The translations under genes were made by a program, and so were the position numbers. A stretch of DNA of 64,000 nucleotides from Anaerolineae bacterium (GTDB taxonomy: Bacteria > Chloroflexota > Anaerolineae > Aggregatilineales > Phototrophicaceae): positions 50,597-114,596 of the forward strand of contig JAJDXR010000007.1 of NCBI GenBank assembly GCA_022823165.1, given 5' to 3'. Each line of letters starts with the position of its first letter. Position 1 is the first letter of the stretch. Under the pieces are notes generated by a model. That model saw only the letters and a list, made by a program, of their open reading frames with translations. It searched no databases and was not told the DNA's origin. Shown here in pieces: positions 42,883-51,425 of the stretch.

Positions 42883-43712
42883 TAGAGTTCTTCCAGATGC
42901 TCGGCAACCCAAGACTCATAAGCGGCGCGCAGTTGCAGCGTATAATCGCCCACGCTGCCGCCGCTGATGGCAATGCCGTCGATCTCCACGACCGGGATAA
43001 TTCCGCGGCTGCTGCTGGTCAGGAAGGCTTCGCTGAAATGCGGAATGCGGGCGCGCAGCGGCGCAGCCAGGCGCAGGGAAATGACCGGCGCGCAGATCTG
43101 CATGACGATTTGCCGTGATATGCCCGCCAGTATCCCCGCGCCTGCCGTCCGCAGTTCGCCGTTTTCGATGGCGAAGAAGTTGCTCGACAGCCCCTCAAGG
43201 ATGTGGTCCCTGGCATCCACAATAAATGTCTCGTAAGTGTCGGATGGCCGGTCTGCTGCCAACTGCTTGCGGATATGCATCCACTCGCTGTCTTTAGAAG
43301 CCGGATTAAGACGCGCGATTTCAGCCGATGTGATGCAAGTAACGCCGCGCTGAATGACTGCGGACGCCGGCGGATGATAGGGTTCTATGGACAGCAGCAT
43401 CTCGCTGGGACGGTCCCCTGGCGCGGAGATGCGAAAGCGCGCATTGTCATAGCCTGACGCTTCGATCATGCGGCACAGCGCTTGTTTTAGACGCGCCCGG
43501 TCGTAATGCAGGGCGAAGCCTTCACGGCGGGCAGAGTCTTCCAGGCGGTTCAGATGGGCATCAAGCAGCAGCGTCCGTGTGCGCTGGGTGGTGTTGCTTA
43601 CGGTATAGACGCCCTGACGCGGCTCAAACTCGGCCGCTTCATCCAGTGAGGCCGCCGCGTAGTCGACATCGACCAGAGCTTCTGCCGTCAATCGCTTTAC
43701 GATGGCGGGCAT
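42882..43712 (-). CDS. Class IV aminotransferase (BCAT / D-amino acid aminotransferase / ADC lyase family)
   Basis: A 276-residue PLP fold type IV enzyme. Family features are an early HLNRLEDSARREG block, the likely PLP lysine in the NPASKDSEW region, the PLP-phosphate/Glu motif FIVDARDHILEGLSSNFFAI, and a C-terminal SEAFLTSSSRGIIPVVEIDG that is closest to the branched-chain/ADC-lyase layout. Specificity between 2-oxoacid amination and aminodeoxychorismate cleavage is open. No Shine-Dalgarno is apparent; it follows the upstream TIM-barrel gene by 6 nt, which suggests translational coupling. Confidence 0.82.
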   Translation of the reverse strand: MPAIVKRLTAEALVDVDYAAASLDEAAEFEPRQGVYTVSNTTQRTRTLLLDAHLNRLEDSARREGFALHYDRARLKQALCRMIEASGYDNARFRISAPGDRPSEMLLSIEPYHPPASAVIQRGVTCITSAEIARLNPASKDSEWMHIRKQLAADRPSDTYETFIVDARDHILEGLSSNFFAIENGELRTAGAGILAGISRQIVMQICAPVISLRLAAPLRARIPHFSEAFLTSSSRGIIPVVEIDGIAISGGSVGDYTLQLRAAYESWVAEHLEEL

Positions 43713-43718
43713 ATTATT

Positions 43719-44906
43719 TTATCGTTGCAGCCATTGTTCGCGGAAAAGCGTCCAGTCGGCTTCGCTGAGCTGCTCGTCGGAGTAAATAGCGAGGCCGGTG
43801 AGAAGCGCCCGCTCCGGTTCACTGAGCCGACGCAAACCTTCAGAGACGCCGTCAATCGCCGCTGCCATGGTCTCGATATCCGGATTGTGGGCGCTGCTGG
43901 CGCCGCCATAGTTGGGAATGCTCACCAAGATATCGGTATTGGCTTCCAGCAGCTTGATATAATTCTCCACGTGGTAGGCAATCCAATTGACGTAATCCAG
44001 GCGTTCTTGGCGGTAACTCTGGTACATCAGCAGCACAACCTCGTCCGCCAAGACCATGACTCGCTGTTTGAAACTTGGCGACCACATCGTGCCGGGCGCT
44101 ATGGTCGGGATATCTTGCAGACGGAGATCGCGCGGCGTCAAATCGGCAGTGGCGGCGACCGCAATGGTATGCTCGCTGCCAACGGTGGAGCGGACGCGCC
44201 GGACCAAGCGTATGAAATCGTCGTTGCCGGTGTACATTGGTTTGACATCCAGCAGGACGCCGTCAAAGCCCATTTGATTCACCAGTAGTTGCGAGAAGTC
44301 AGCGATATTTTGGTGCAGATTGTTGTCATCCAGCCGATAGCCGTCAACATTATCCAGGTGCGTCCAAATCTCGAGCCAGGCGAGCAGATTGAGCGCTTCG
44401 TTCTTGCTTTTGAAGGCCTGGGCAAATTGGGCAACCTTGACCCGGGAGTTCATGAAGCCGTCTGTCCCCTGCGGGCCGCCCGACCAGCGATTGTCGATGC
44501 CCAGGGAGCTGACGTAGACATAAGCCGTGCCGATTCGGTTCGCTACCATGCGGGCGGCGAACTCGGTCATTTGCGCGTCGCTGGCGTCACCGTAAATCCA
44601 GGCGCGATCAAGCCAGATGGCGTTGTCCAAAGGCAGTGTCTCGATTTCGCGATTGAGCAATGCGCCCAAGGCTACGCCGGCTATAATGACGCCGCCGGCA
44701 ATCGCGCTGACTCGCAGTCGATTTCGCGGGGCGAACAGGGCTGACAGGCGCAGCGCGCGCTGCTGCCCCAAGTGGCCGCTGCCGGTGGACTGCCTCTGCG
44801 CGCCCATCAGGACTTTCGAGACGAGCCCGGCAACGGAGTCTATAATTCTGCGGAATCCGCGCCCGGAAGACGACTTCTCAGGGGCTGCTTGGCGCCTCAT
44901 CGACAT
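43719..44906 (-). CDS. Membrane-anchored TIM-barrel protein (glycoside-hydrolase-like)
   Basis: A 395-residue protein with a basic cytoplasmic N-terminus of about 65 residues, one transmembrane helix (VSAIAGGVIIAGVALGALL) and an extracytoplasmic domain. The segments WLDRAWIYGD, LLAWLEIWT, FDGVLLDVKPMYTGNDDF and VVLLMYQSY read like successive strand ends of a (beta/alpha)8 barrel similar to GH18-like or putative GH-fold families. The acidic residues in LLDVKP could be catalytic but the chitinase DxxDxDxE signature is absent. AGGGA lies 8 nt before the ATG. It heads a three-gene operon with the aminotransferase and a hypothetical protein. Confidence 0.6.
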   Translation of the reverse strand: MSMRRQAAPEKSSSGRGFRRIIDSVAGLVSKVLMGAQRQSTGSGHLGQQRALRLSALFAPRNRLRVSAIAGGVIIAGVALGALLNREIETLPLDNAIWLDRAWIYGDASDAQMTEFAARMVANRIGTAYVYVSSLGIDNRWSGGPQGTDGFMNSRVKVAQFAQAFKSKNEALNLLAWLEIWTHLDNVDGYRLDDNNLHQNIADFSQLLVNQMGFDGVLLDVKPMYTGNDDFIRLVRRVRSTVGSEHTIAVAATADLTPRDLRLQDIPTIAPGTMWSPSFKQRVMVLADEVVLLMYQSYRQERLDYVNWIAYHVENYIKLLEANTDILVSIPNYGGASSAHNPDIETMAAAIDGVSEGLRRLSEPERALLTGLAIYSDEQLSEADWTLFREQWLQR

Positions 44907-44992
44907 GGAAACATCCCTAGTGTCGTTTCAACGTTGCTTGATAATTATTGTAGCATGATTCAGATGTCTATGATTTTATGGACTGCTGGTCG

Positions 44993-45442
44993 TTAATGCA
45001 AACTATAACCGGCGTATAACTTGCCAAGCAGAGACGGCGCCAAAATGAGCGCGCCTATCAGCAGAGCGGCAAAGGAAGCGATCAGGACGGCGCCGGCGGC
45101 TACGTCTTTGGCGACTTTTGCCAGCGGGTGAAAACTCGGTGTTGAGATATTGACCGCCGCTTCAATCGCCGCGTTTATGAATTCCGCGATCCACACCAGC
45201 GCCAACGCCAGCGCCAGGATTGACCAGCGCAGCGCGTCAAGGCCGGTCCAGCAGCCTGCAATCAAGACCGCGACGGTGGCGGCGCCCATGATGCGTGTAT
45301 TGGCTTGGGAGCGCAGCATGTAGCCGATGCCAGCCAGGGCGTAGGCGAAGCTGCGCCAACGCGATTCGCTGCTGGCCCAGCTGTAGTCGACCGGCTTGAC
45401 GTTCGCGGTCGCTCGCAGACGCCGCAGCAGCCGCTTATCCAT
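44993..45442 (-). CDS. dgkA: Diacylglycerol/undecaprenol kinase family membrane protein
   Basis: A 149-residue DgkA-type lipid kinase with three transmembrane helices. The signature WIAEFINAAIEAAVN (ExxN...E) and HPLAKVAKDVAAGAVL (AKD-AAGAVL) hold the metal and ATP-binding residues. In Gram-positive-type bacteria these kinases recycle undecaprenol. The ATG at 45442 overlaps the end of ybeY by 8 bp, so translation is coupled. The pgpH-ybeY-dgkA order is a common bacterial arrangement. Confidence 0.9.
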   Translation of the reverse strand: MDKRLLRRLRATANVKPVDYSWASSESRWRSFAYALAGIGYMLRSQANTRIMGAATVAVLIAGCWTGLDALRWSILALALALVWIAEFINAAIEAAVNISTPSFHPLAKVAKDVAAGAVLIASFAALLIGALILAPSLLGKLYAGYSLH

Positions 45443-45911
45443 CAGCGTATTCGCGGACCAGCGCCGGGCTGATGCCGAGGGTTTGCAGGCTTGCCGCCTG
45501 CGCCCGCCACATATTTTCCCGCGCATTGACCGAATCATGATCATGCCCCAACAAGTGCAGCGCGCCGTGGACAACCAGCAGGCGAAGCGCGTCTGTCAGG
45601 CAGCAGCCGCGCGCGTCGCATTGCGCCGCCACATAATCGTAGGCGATGATGATATCGCCAAGATAAACTGGCGCGGCGTCAACCGCCTCCGGCAAATCCG
45701 CGGCGGCAAAAGACAAGACATCGGTGGCGGCGTCAATGTTGCGATGGCGGCGGTTGTATTCGCGCACAGTTTCTGAATCGGCGATGATGATGCTCAAGCC
45801 AGCGCGGCTTTGGGCGCCCGCCTGAGCCAGCGCGGTTCGAGCCGCCTCTACCAGGAGGGATTCGTCAAGTGGACTGTTGGCCGGGTTTTGCAGTTGAACG
45901 CAAGGGCTCAC
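45435..45911 (-). CDS. ybeY: Endoribonuclease YbeY
   Basis: A 158-residue zinc-dependent RNase that acts in 16S rRNA 3'-end maturation and ribosome quality control. The signature VVHGALHLLGHDH (HGxLHLxGxDH) supplies three zinc-binding histidines, and TDVLSFA is the other conserved block. GTG start overlapping the pgpH stop codon (GTGA). Confidence 0.95.
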   Translation of the reverse strand: MSPCVQLQNPANSPLDESLLVEAARTALAQAGAQSRAGLSIIIADSETVREYNRRHRNIDAATDVLSFAAADLPEAVDAAPVYLGDIIIAYDYVAAQCDARGCCLTDALRLLVVHGALHLLGHDHDSVNARENMWRAQAASLQTLGISPALVREYADG

Positions 45912-48358
45912 GCGGGTTCATCCACTTCATCAATGCTTGAGGCGGGCTGTTGTCTGAGTGACTTGCTGCCGTTTCGCTTGGGCAAGAAGGGCACATCAGG
46001 CAGGGGTTTATCATCTTCCATCACCGTCGAAGCGTCAGGATCGTCCGCTGGCGCGCTTTCAAGCGGCGGCGGCTTCTCGGCAAGATCGGCCTCGTAGCTT
46101 GCATCATGGGCGGTCTTGGCGGCTGGCGCTTTCTCGGTGTATCCGCTTGATTTGTAGGCTGATTTATCCGAAGCGGCTTTAGCGCTTTCAGCGCGGTCGG
46201 CAGGCGCGGCGCGCGCAGGCGCCGGCGTCCGCCGCGACGGCTCCCGCACGGCCTTGGCGTAATCAATGCGGGGATGGAAGAGACCTCTGAATATGTCTAT
46301 GAAAGTATCTTCAATGGTGCGCAGTTCGTTCAAGGTAAGATTGGAGTCGTCCAGTTGCCCGCTGCTGCGCTTGCCTTCAATGATGCCGTGGACCAGCTCC
46401 GTAATGGCTTCATTAGTCTGTGGTTTGACTGCCCGCGATGCTGATTCACAGCTGTCCGCCATCATGACTATCGCCGTCTCGCGGCTTTGCGGAATCGGGC
46501 CCGGGTAACTGAAATCAGCCATATCGACGCCGGCCGCGTCACCGGCCGCGGCCAGCGCTCGCTGATAAAAGACGTATACCTGCGTCGTGCCATGATGCTC
46601 GCGGATGAATTCGCGGATTCGGTGGGGCAGATTGTAACGCTTGGCGATTTGATCGCCTTCAATGGTGTGGTTGATGATGATATCGGCGCTGCGGTACGGG
46701 TCATCCAGCGCGTCGTGTGGATTTGGTATGTGCTGCTGATTTTCCGTGAAAAAGAAGGGGTTGCTCATTTTGCCGATATCGTGATAAAGCGATGCCACAT
46801 GAGTAACCTGCGTGTCCGCGCCGATCGCTTGCGCAGCCTGTTCCGCCAGATTGGCCACCTGCAGCGAGTGCTGATACGTGCCGGGCGCCTCACGCAGCAG
46901 GCGCTGCAAGAGTGGCTTGCTGGGTTGGCTCAGGTCCATCAGCTTAAAGGGAGTCGCCAGGTTGAAAAGCACCGTCAGCATGTACATGACGCCGAAAGCT
47001 GCCGTGGGCGCGATGAGCAAGCCGCTGAAGAGCGCCTGCAGCATATTGGCGCCATCGTTGGGGCGGAAGCCGATTTGCAGCGCGAATATCGCGACGATTG
47101 CCGCATTTGCCAAGCCGACGAACAAGCCGGCCAAGAAATAGTTATTCAGCCGGCCGGCATTGCGCAGCGTCAAAATGGCGCCGATATTGCCGGCGGCGAT
47201 TAGGCTGGCGATCTCAAGCGACGGGCTGCGACTGAGCAAGCTGCTCAGGAAGGCGAAGCCGATGGCGGCGACGATGGCGAGATTGGGGCTGCTTATGGCC
47301 ACGTATACCATACCCAGGGCCGCCGCCGGCATCAGATAGATATTGGCGTTGCCAAAGGCGCGCATGGCGATCAAGGCCACCAGGAACAGCGCGGCGATCA
47401 AGAGCAGGTTGGAGTTTTCCGACGATATCAAGTGCGGCTCGAAGCGGCTGATATACAAGCCCAGCAAGAGCGCTACCAGGCTGCTGGCCAGCAGCGCGCG
47501 CAGAACCCGCGGCGCGCGATCGCTGGTGCGCGCCAGCAAACCCAATTCTTGCAGCGCTTCAAATGACAAGGCGTCGATCCGTTGCCCGGCGGGCGCGACG
47601 ATTTGCCCGGCGATGAATTGCCGCTGCTGGTCCTCTACCTCAGCCAAAGCCGCCGCCTGGTTGATGGCGGTTTGATCCGGATTTTCAAACGTGTTGGCGC
47701 GGATGACATCCGACGCGATCTCTGTCACTATCCGGCTCTGCTGTTCGCTCAAGCGCAAACTCACCTGGTTGGGCAATTGCGCGCGCGCCCGTTCCAAGTC
47801 GGCAGAGCGGATCTCGGCGCTCATCACGCGTTCCAAAGCCAGCACGATTTCATTGCGCACTTGCAGCCAGCTATCGTCGGGCAGCTGCAAAATGGCGTTA
47901 ATCGTAGCTTCGTTTTCGTCCAGCTGCAGCGATGTTATGGCTTTGATGTCGGCGATCTGCTGCTCCAGCGAGGCAAAGGTGTCGGCGCGGACGTTGTCGA
48001 TGTAGGCCAGAATCTGCTCGGTTAAATCGCGTTGTTGGCGCGCGACGCCGGGATCGGCCGGGCTGAACACGACGGCTACTTGCGATAGCACGTTGGTCCG
48101 CTCTTGCTCAGTGAGAATGGCGCTGATGAACGAGCCTTCCTCGCGCGTGATGATATCTTCGGTGGGTACGCGGCCGATGCCCAGATTAGCCGTGCTGTTG
48201 AAGCGAAAGAAGATGTCGTCAAAGGCGACTATGAAGGTGCAGAAGATGGCAAAGGCCGCCGTGGCCGCCAGAATCAGGAGAAAATGCGCCGCGGTCTCCG
48301 TACGTTGCGGATTGATTTCGAAGCGCTCTTCGAGAAAATCAGCAACATGCATCAACAC
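45908..48358 (-). CDS. pgpH: 7TM-HD cyclic-di-AMP phosphodiesterase (PgpH/YqfF family)
   Basis: An 816-residue membrane protein. An N-terminal helix precedes an extracytoplasmic 7TMR-HDED domain (about residues 60-300), then seven membrane helices and a cytoplasmic HD hydrolase domain with APGTYQHSLQVANLAEQAA, LYHDIGKMSNP and IREHHGTT. PgpH hydrolyses c-di-AMP. The C-terminus carries about 115 extra residues rich in Ala, Pro, Lys, Glu and Ser after the HD domain. GTG at 48358 or the in-frame ATG at 48352 can start it. It lies 4 nt after yqeY. Confidence 0.93.
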   Translation of the reverse strand: MLMHVADFLEERFEINPQRTETAAHFLLILAATAAFAIFCTFIVAFDDIFFRFNSTANLGIGRVPTEDIITREEGSFISAILTEQERTNVLSQVAVVFSPADPGVARQQRDLTEQILAYIDNVRADTFASLEQQIADIKAITSLQLDENEATINAILQLPDDSWLQVRNEIVLALERVMSAEIRSADLERARAQLPNQVSLRLSEQQSRIVTEIASDVIRANTFENPDQTAINQAAALAEVEDQQRQFIAGQIVAPAGQRIDALSFEALQELGLLARTSDRAPRVLRALLASSLVALLLGLYISRFEPHLISSENSNLLLIAALFLVALIAMRAFGNANIYLMPAAALGMVYVAISSPNLAIVAAIGFAFLSSLLSRSPSLEIASLIAAGNIGAILTLRNAGRLNNYFLAGLFVGLANAAIVAIFALQIGFRPNDGANMLQALFSGLLIAPTAAFGVMYMLTVLFNLATPFKLMDLSQPSKPLLQRLLREAPGTYQHSLQVANLAEQAAQAIGADTQVTHVASLYHDIGKMSNPFFFTENQQHIPNPHDALDDPYRSADIIINHTIEGDQIAKRYNLPHRIREFIREHHGTTQVYVFYQRALAAAGDAAGVDMADFSYPGPIPQSRETAIVMMADSCESASRAVKPQTNEAITELVHGIIEGKRSSGQLDDSNLTLNELRTIEDTFIDIFRGLFHPRIDYAKAVREPSRRTPAPARAAPADRAESAKAASDKSAYKSSGYTEKAPAAKTAHDASYEADLAEKPPPLESAPADDPDASTVMEDDKPLPDVPFLPKRNGSKSLRQQPASSIDEVDEPA

Positions 48359-48362
48359 GAGC

Positions 48363-48809
48363 TTAACTCAGCATCTCTTTGACGAGGGCGCTAAGGGCGC
48401 GGCCGTCGGCCAGCCCCTTAACTTGGGGCATGACGAGTTTCATCACTTGCCCCATCTGCTTGATTGAGCTGGCGCCGGAATCGCTGATTGCCTGCCGCAC
48501 GATGGGCCGCAGTTCTTCGAGCGTGAGTTGGCGCGGCAAGAATTCTTCCGTTACCGCCAATTCAAACTTCTCGGTCACGGCGTCTTGCGCGCGTCCGGCC
48601 CCTTCCAATTCGGCGATGGTCTCTCGCCGTTTTTTGGCCTCTTTGCGCAGGATATCCAGGACGGCTTCGTCATCCAGCGCTGTCCGGCTGTCGATCTCGA
48701 CTTGTTTGATGGCGCTTTGCAGCAGGCGAATCGCATTGCGGCGCTGGCTGTCTTTTGCCCGCATCGCGTCTTTCAGCGCGTCCTGAAGCGCTTGCTTTAC
48801 ATCTTGCAC
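48363..48809 (-). CDS. yqeY: YqeY/GatB-like domain protein
   Basis: A 148-residue helical protein of the YqeY family, related to the C-terminal tail domain of GatB. It has RRNAIRLLQSAIKQVEID, LRKEAKKRRETIAEL, FLPRQLTLEELRPIV and SIKQMGQVMKLVMPQVKGLADG. It may bind tRNA, but its role is unsettled. GTG start, one base after the mtaB stop codon. Confidence 0.92.
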   Translation of the reverse strand: MQDVKQALQDALKDAMRAKDSQRRNAIRLLQSAIKQVEIDSRTALDDEAVLDILRKEAKKRRETIAELEGAGRAQDAVTEKFELAVTEEFLPRQLTLEELRPIVRQAISDSGASSIKQMGQVMKLVMPQVKGLADGRALSALVKEMLS

Positions 48810-48810
48810 G

Positions 48811-50163
48811 CTATTGATCTCGTCCAGTTCTTTGCGCAGCTCCCGGCATCAAGCGGCGCTTATTGAAGCCGGGCGCTGACTTTATTTCTTTCACTTTACC
48901 ATGAATCAGGCCCGTTTCGTACGACTCAAGCCGGGTTGCGGTGATGACATTGCTCAGATCCCGCGGGTGCACGGCGCGGACGCGCAGGTAGTTATCGGTG
49001 TAGCCGCAATTGATGAAGCCCTCCGGCGTGGCGCCGCTGACTTGCTCCCAGAGCACCGGCCGCTGAGTGCCTAGAAGCTGCTCGGCGAAGCGGCGCTCCA
49101 GCGTCGCGGACAGCGCGAGCAATTTGGCGCTGCGGGCTTTCTTGACGGGCTTGCTTATTTGATCGCGCATGCGGCTGGCTGGCGTGCCGGGTCGGCTGCT
49201 ATAGCGGAAGACGTGCAATCCGCCAAACTGCATGTCGCGGATGAAGCGCTCGGACTCGGCGAACTCGTCATCGGTCTCGCCCGGAAAACCAACGATTACG
49301 TCCGATGTAATATGCAGATCAGGGATGCTGCTGCGGGCTGCCTGGACCAGCGCGCGGAAATCCTTCTGGCTGGTATGGCGGCGCATCCGCTTGAGCGTGG
49401 CGTCGCAGCCGCTTTGCAGCGGCAGGTGCAGATGCGGGCACAAGCGCGGGTTCCGCCACAAGCCGAAGAAATCCGGCGACAAATCCCAGGGCTCCAATGA
49501 CGAGAGCCGAATGCGCGGCAGTGAACTTTCCCGCAGCAGCGTCTCGACCAGGTTGCGCAGTCCCTGCCGGTCGCCGCGGTCCTGGCCGTAGCTGCCCAGG
49601 TGGACGCCAGTCAAGACCGCTTCTTGATAGCCGCTTCGTTCCAGGTAGATGACCTCGCGCAGGACCTCGTCGATGGAGCGGCTTTGCCCGCTGCCGCGCG
49701 CGATGGTGGTGACGCAGAAAGTGCAGGCATTGTCGCAGCCGTCTTGTACTTTGACGAAGGCGCGCGTCCGGCCGAGGCTGCCTGGCAGCGCGCCCCGTTC
49801 GATGGGTTCGCTGTCGTATTCATCAATCCACTGGCCCGTGATTTGCGAAACCAACTGCGCCTTGCGGCCATTGTCGACGACGCGGCGCACGCCGGGCAGC
49901 GTCGCGATCTCGCCGGGCGCGATATGGGCGTAGCAACCGGTGACGGTCGACTCGCCATGGGGATTGGCGCGATGAAAGTCTCGAATTAGCTTGCGGCTGG
50001 TTTTGGCAGCCTCCTGGGTGACGGCGCAGGTATTGAGCACGAAGTGGTCAGCTTCGTCCGCAGCGGCGACAATCTCGTGCCCCTGAGCGCTGAATTGCCG
50101 CGCCATGGCGTCGATCTCGCTCTGATTGAGCCGGCAGCCGACCATCCGCAGATGTACTTTCAC
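48811..50163 (-). CDS. mtaB: tRNA t6A37 methylthiotransferase MtaB
   Basis: A 450-residue radical SAM enzyme that converts t6A37 to ms2t6A37 in tRNAs reading ANN codons. The N-terminal UPF0004 domain has cysteines 10, 46 and 77 for the auxiliary cluster. The radical SAM motif is DGCDNACTFC (Cys 143, 147, 150). A TRAM-like C-terminal domain follows, and HITSDVIVGFPGETDDEF is characteristic. TGCYAH and IARGSGQSRS separate it from MiaB/RimO. GTG start overlapping the stop of the upstream gene (GTGA). Confidence 0.95.
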   Translation of the reverse strand: MKVHLRMVGCRLNQSEIDAMARQFSAQGHEIVAAADEADHFVLNTCAVTQEAAKTSRKLIRDFHRANPHGESTVTGCYAHIAPGEIATLPGVRRVVDNGRKAQLVSQITGQWIDEYDSEPIERGALPGSLGRTRAFVKVQDGCDNACTFCVTTIARGSGQSRSIDEVLREVIYLERSGYQEAVLTGVHLGSYGQDRGDRQGLRNLVETLLRESSLPRIRLSSLEPWDLSPDFFGLWRNPRLCPHLHLPLQSGCDATLKRMRRHTSQKDFRALVQAARSSIPDLHITSDVIVGFPGETDDEFAESERFIRDMQFGGLHVFRYSSRPGTPASRMRDQISKPVKKARSAKLLALSATLERRFAEQLLGTQRPVLWEQVSGATPEGFINCGYTDNYLRVRAVHPRDLSNVITATRLESYETGLIHGKVKEIKSAPGFNKRRLMPGAAQRTGRDQ

Positions 50164-51173
50164 AGGCGCGTTTCCCTTTCGTCAATGGCGGTCGGGCTAA
50201 AGACCAGCAAATTGTCGAAGCGCACGACTAGTCCGCTGCCGCCGGATGCCGTCGACTGCGCGATGAGCCCCAGCCGGCCTACGGCGCCCGCCTCCGCCAG
50301 GTAACTGTCTCGCATGCTGCCGTCGATGCACTCGCCCGCGGCATAGGTGCTGGACGAGCCGGGATCATCGGCGAGGCAGAGATCATGCGGTACGCCGTTC
50401 ACATAAAACTGATAGCGGGACCCGGTCGCGATGACGCGGATTGTGTTGGTCGCGCCTAGTCCCTGGCGGATGTCATCGGAGGCGATCCAGGCGCTGAGCA
50501 GCTTGGTCCGATTCGCTTCCGCCCGCCACAAGGAATAGTAGCCATCACTGCTGACCAGAAAGGCGAAGTAATCGGTTGAGCCCTGAAGACCCAAGGCTTG
50601 GCGAATGGCGGCGCCGGCCAGCGGCAGCAGATCTTCTAGGCCGCAGAGCAGCACGGCGGGCATATCGCAGGCGGCTGGTTCATCATTTTGGAGGTGGAAG
50701 ACAAGACCGAAGGCATTGTCCAGCGGGCCCGCGCGGGCCACCGCCTGTACGCGCAGGTCAAAGTCGGCGAATTGCGGGCGAGCGGCTGACCAGGCAGCTG
50801 TCTGCGGCGCGTCGACTGACAGCTCCAGTTGCTCGTCTACGATTTGCGCGCTCTGCTGGCCCACGTATAAATCCCACTCGTCAGCGAAGCCGGAAAAAGC
50901 GGCGGCGTACAGCAGCTCCCCGGCTCTGCCCGTCAATTCTCGGCTGCGCCCGGTCAGCGCTGCGTAGACCAGGTTGGCCGCGATAAGCGCCGCCACGAGG
51001 CAAATTAACAGCGCCAGTACGCGGAGACTTTTAAGGCGACTCTGGCTGCTGGGGCTTGAATGGTTATTGGCTTCTGACACCGTATCGGCCGGGGCATCGC
51101 GGACGGCATATTGCGATTTTAACACAGGGCATGGCTCTTGCCATAGGCGCGACGAACGCGCTGCCGGAATCAA
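50160..51173 (-). CDS. Membrane-anchored concanavalin/LamG-like protein, function unknown
   Basis: A 337-residue protein with a Ser-rich cytoplasmic N-terminus, one transmembrane helix (SLRVLALLICLVAALIAANL) and an extracytoplasmic domain whose strands (FADFDLRVQAVARAGPLDNA, FAFLVSSDGYYSLWRAE, NTIRVIATGSRYQFYVNG) resemble a beta-jellyroll of the laminin-G/DUF1080 kind. Five cysteines suggest disulfides. TTG start at 51173 with AGG 6 nt upstream; the exact start is uncertain. It is the first gene of the long leftward operon, coupled to mtaB, and divergent from the aspartokinase leader promoter. Confidence 0.6.
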   Translation of the reverse strand: MIPAARSSRLWQEPCPVLKSQYAVRDAPADTVSEANNHSSPSSQSRLKSLRVLALLICLVAALIAANLVYAALTGRSRELTGRAGELLYAAAFSGFADEWDLYVGQQSAQIVDEQLELSVDAPQTAAWSAARPQFADFDLRVQAVARAGPLDNAFGLVFHLQNDEPAACDMPAVLLCGLEDLLPLAGAAIRQALGLQGSTDYFAFLVSSDGYYSLWRAEANRTKLLSAWIASDDIRQGLGATNTIRVIATGSRYQFYVNGVPHDLCLADDPGSSSTYAAGECIDGSMRDSYLAEAGAVGRLGLIAQSTASGGSGLVVRFDNLLVFSPTAIDERETRL

Positions 51174-51221
51174 CCGGGACCTAATTCATCTGTGAAGGCG
51201 CAAAATATGGCGACCACCGAC

Positions 51222-51250
51222 TTGACAGCCGCGCGCATAGCTGCTAAAGT
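51222..51250 (+). promoter_or_regulatory. Promoter of the aspartokinase leader transcript
   Basis: A perfect TTGACA (51222-51227), a 17-nt spacer and TAAAGT (51245-51250). Transcription would begin near 51257, about 23 nt before the leader-peptide ATG and 240 nt before the aspartokinase start. Confidence 0.75.
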
Positions 51251-51279
51251 GCGCGGGAATTGCGAAGCAGCGTGTAGAA

Positions 51280-51366
51280 ATGCCGATTAGAACAACTACT
51301 GCCACTACCATGACTATGACTACGATGCGCGTGGAGGCGCAACGTGGAGGTTGTCATTTGTTGTAG
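51280..51366 (+). CDS. Threonine/methionine-rich leader peptide (28 residues)
   Basis: A 29-codon ORF beginning MPIRTTTATTMTMTTMR and ending RGGCHLL-stop. Residues 5-16 contain 8 Thr and 3 Met with one Ala, the same logic as thrL of E. coli (Thr/Ile) but with Met in place of Ile. Thr and Met are both end products of the aspartate pathway that starts with the downstream enzyme. The last ten codons overlap a segment (51343-51355) exactly complementary to the loop side of the downstream terminator. The Shine-Dalgarno is weak (GTAGAA). It is interpreted as a translated sensor, not a functional protein. Confidence 0.85.
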   Translation: MPIRTTTATTMTMTTMRVEAQRGGCHLL

Positions 51367-51411
51367 GGGCTAATAAGCGAACAGCAAACGGGCGTGTGGA
51401 CAACCTCCACG
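51343..51411 (+). promoter_or_regulatory. Antiterminator of the Thr/Met attenuator
   Basis: CGTGGAGGTTGTC (51343-51355) and GACAACCTCCACG (51399-51411) are perfect 13-nt complements. The second strand covers the loop and right arm base of the terminator, so both hairpins cannot form together. The first strand lies inside the leader ORF near its stop and would be masked by a terminating ribosome. An upstream segment (ACAAC...CCAC, 51292-51305) over the Thr codons can pair with GTGG...GTTGT, giving the classical 1:2 protector. Confidence 0.8.
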
Positions 51412-51425
51412 CGCCCGTTTTTGTT
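51386..51425 (+). terminator. Attenuator terminator before aspartokinase
   Basis: AAACGGGCGTGTGGA (51386-51400), loop CAACC, TCCACGCGCCCGTTT (51406-51420): a 15-bp stem with a single G-T wobble, followed by a T-rich tract (GTTTTTGTTTCC). It lies about 75 nt before the aspartokinase ATG with no stop codon of a real gene before it other than the leader, so its role is attenuation rather than gene-end termination. Confidence 0.9.
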
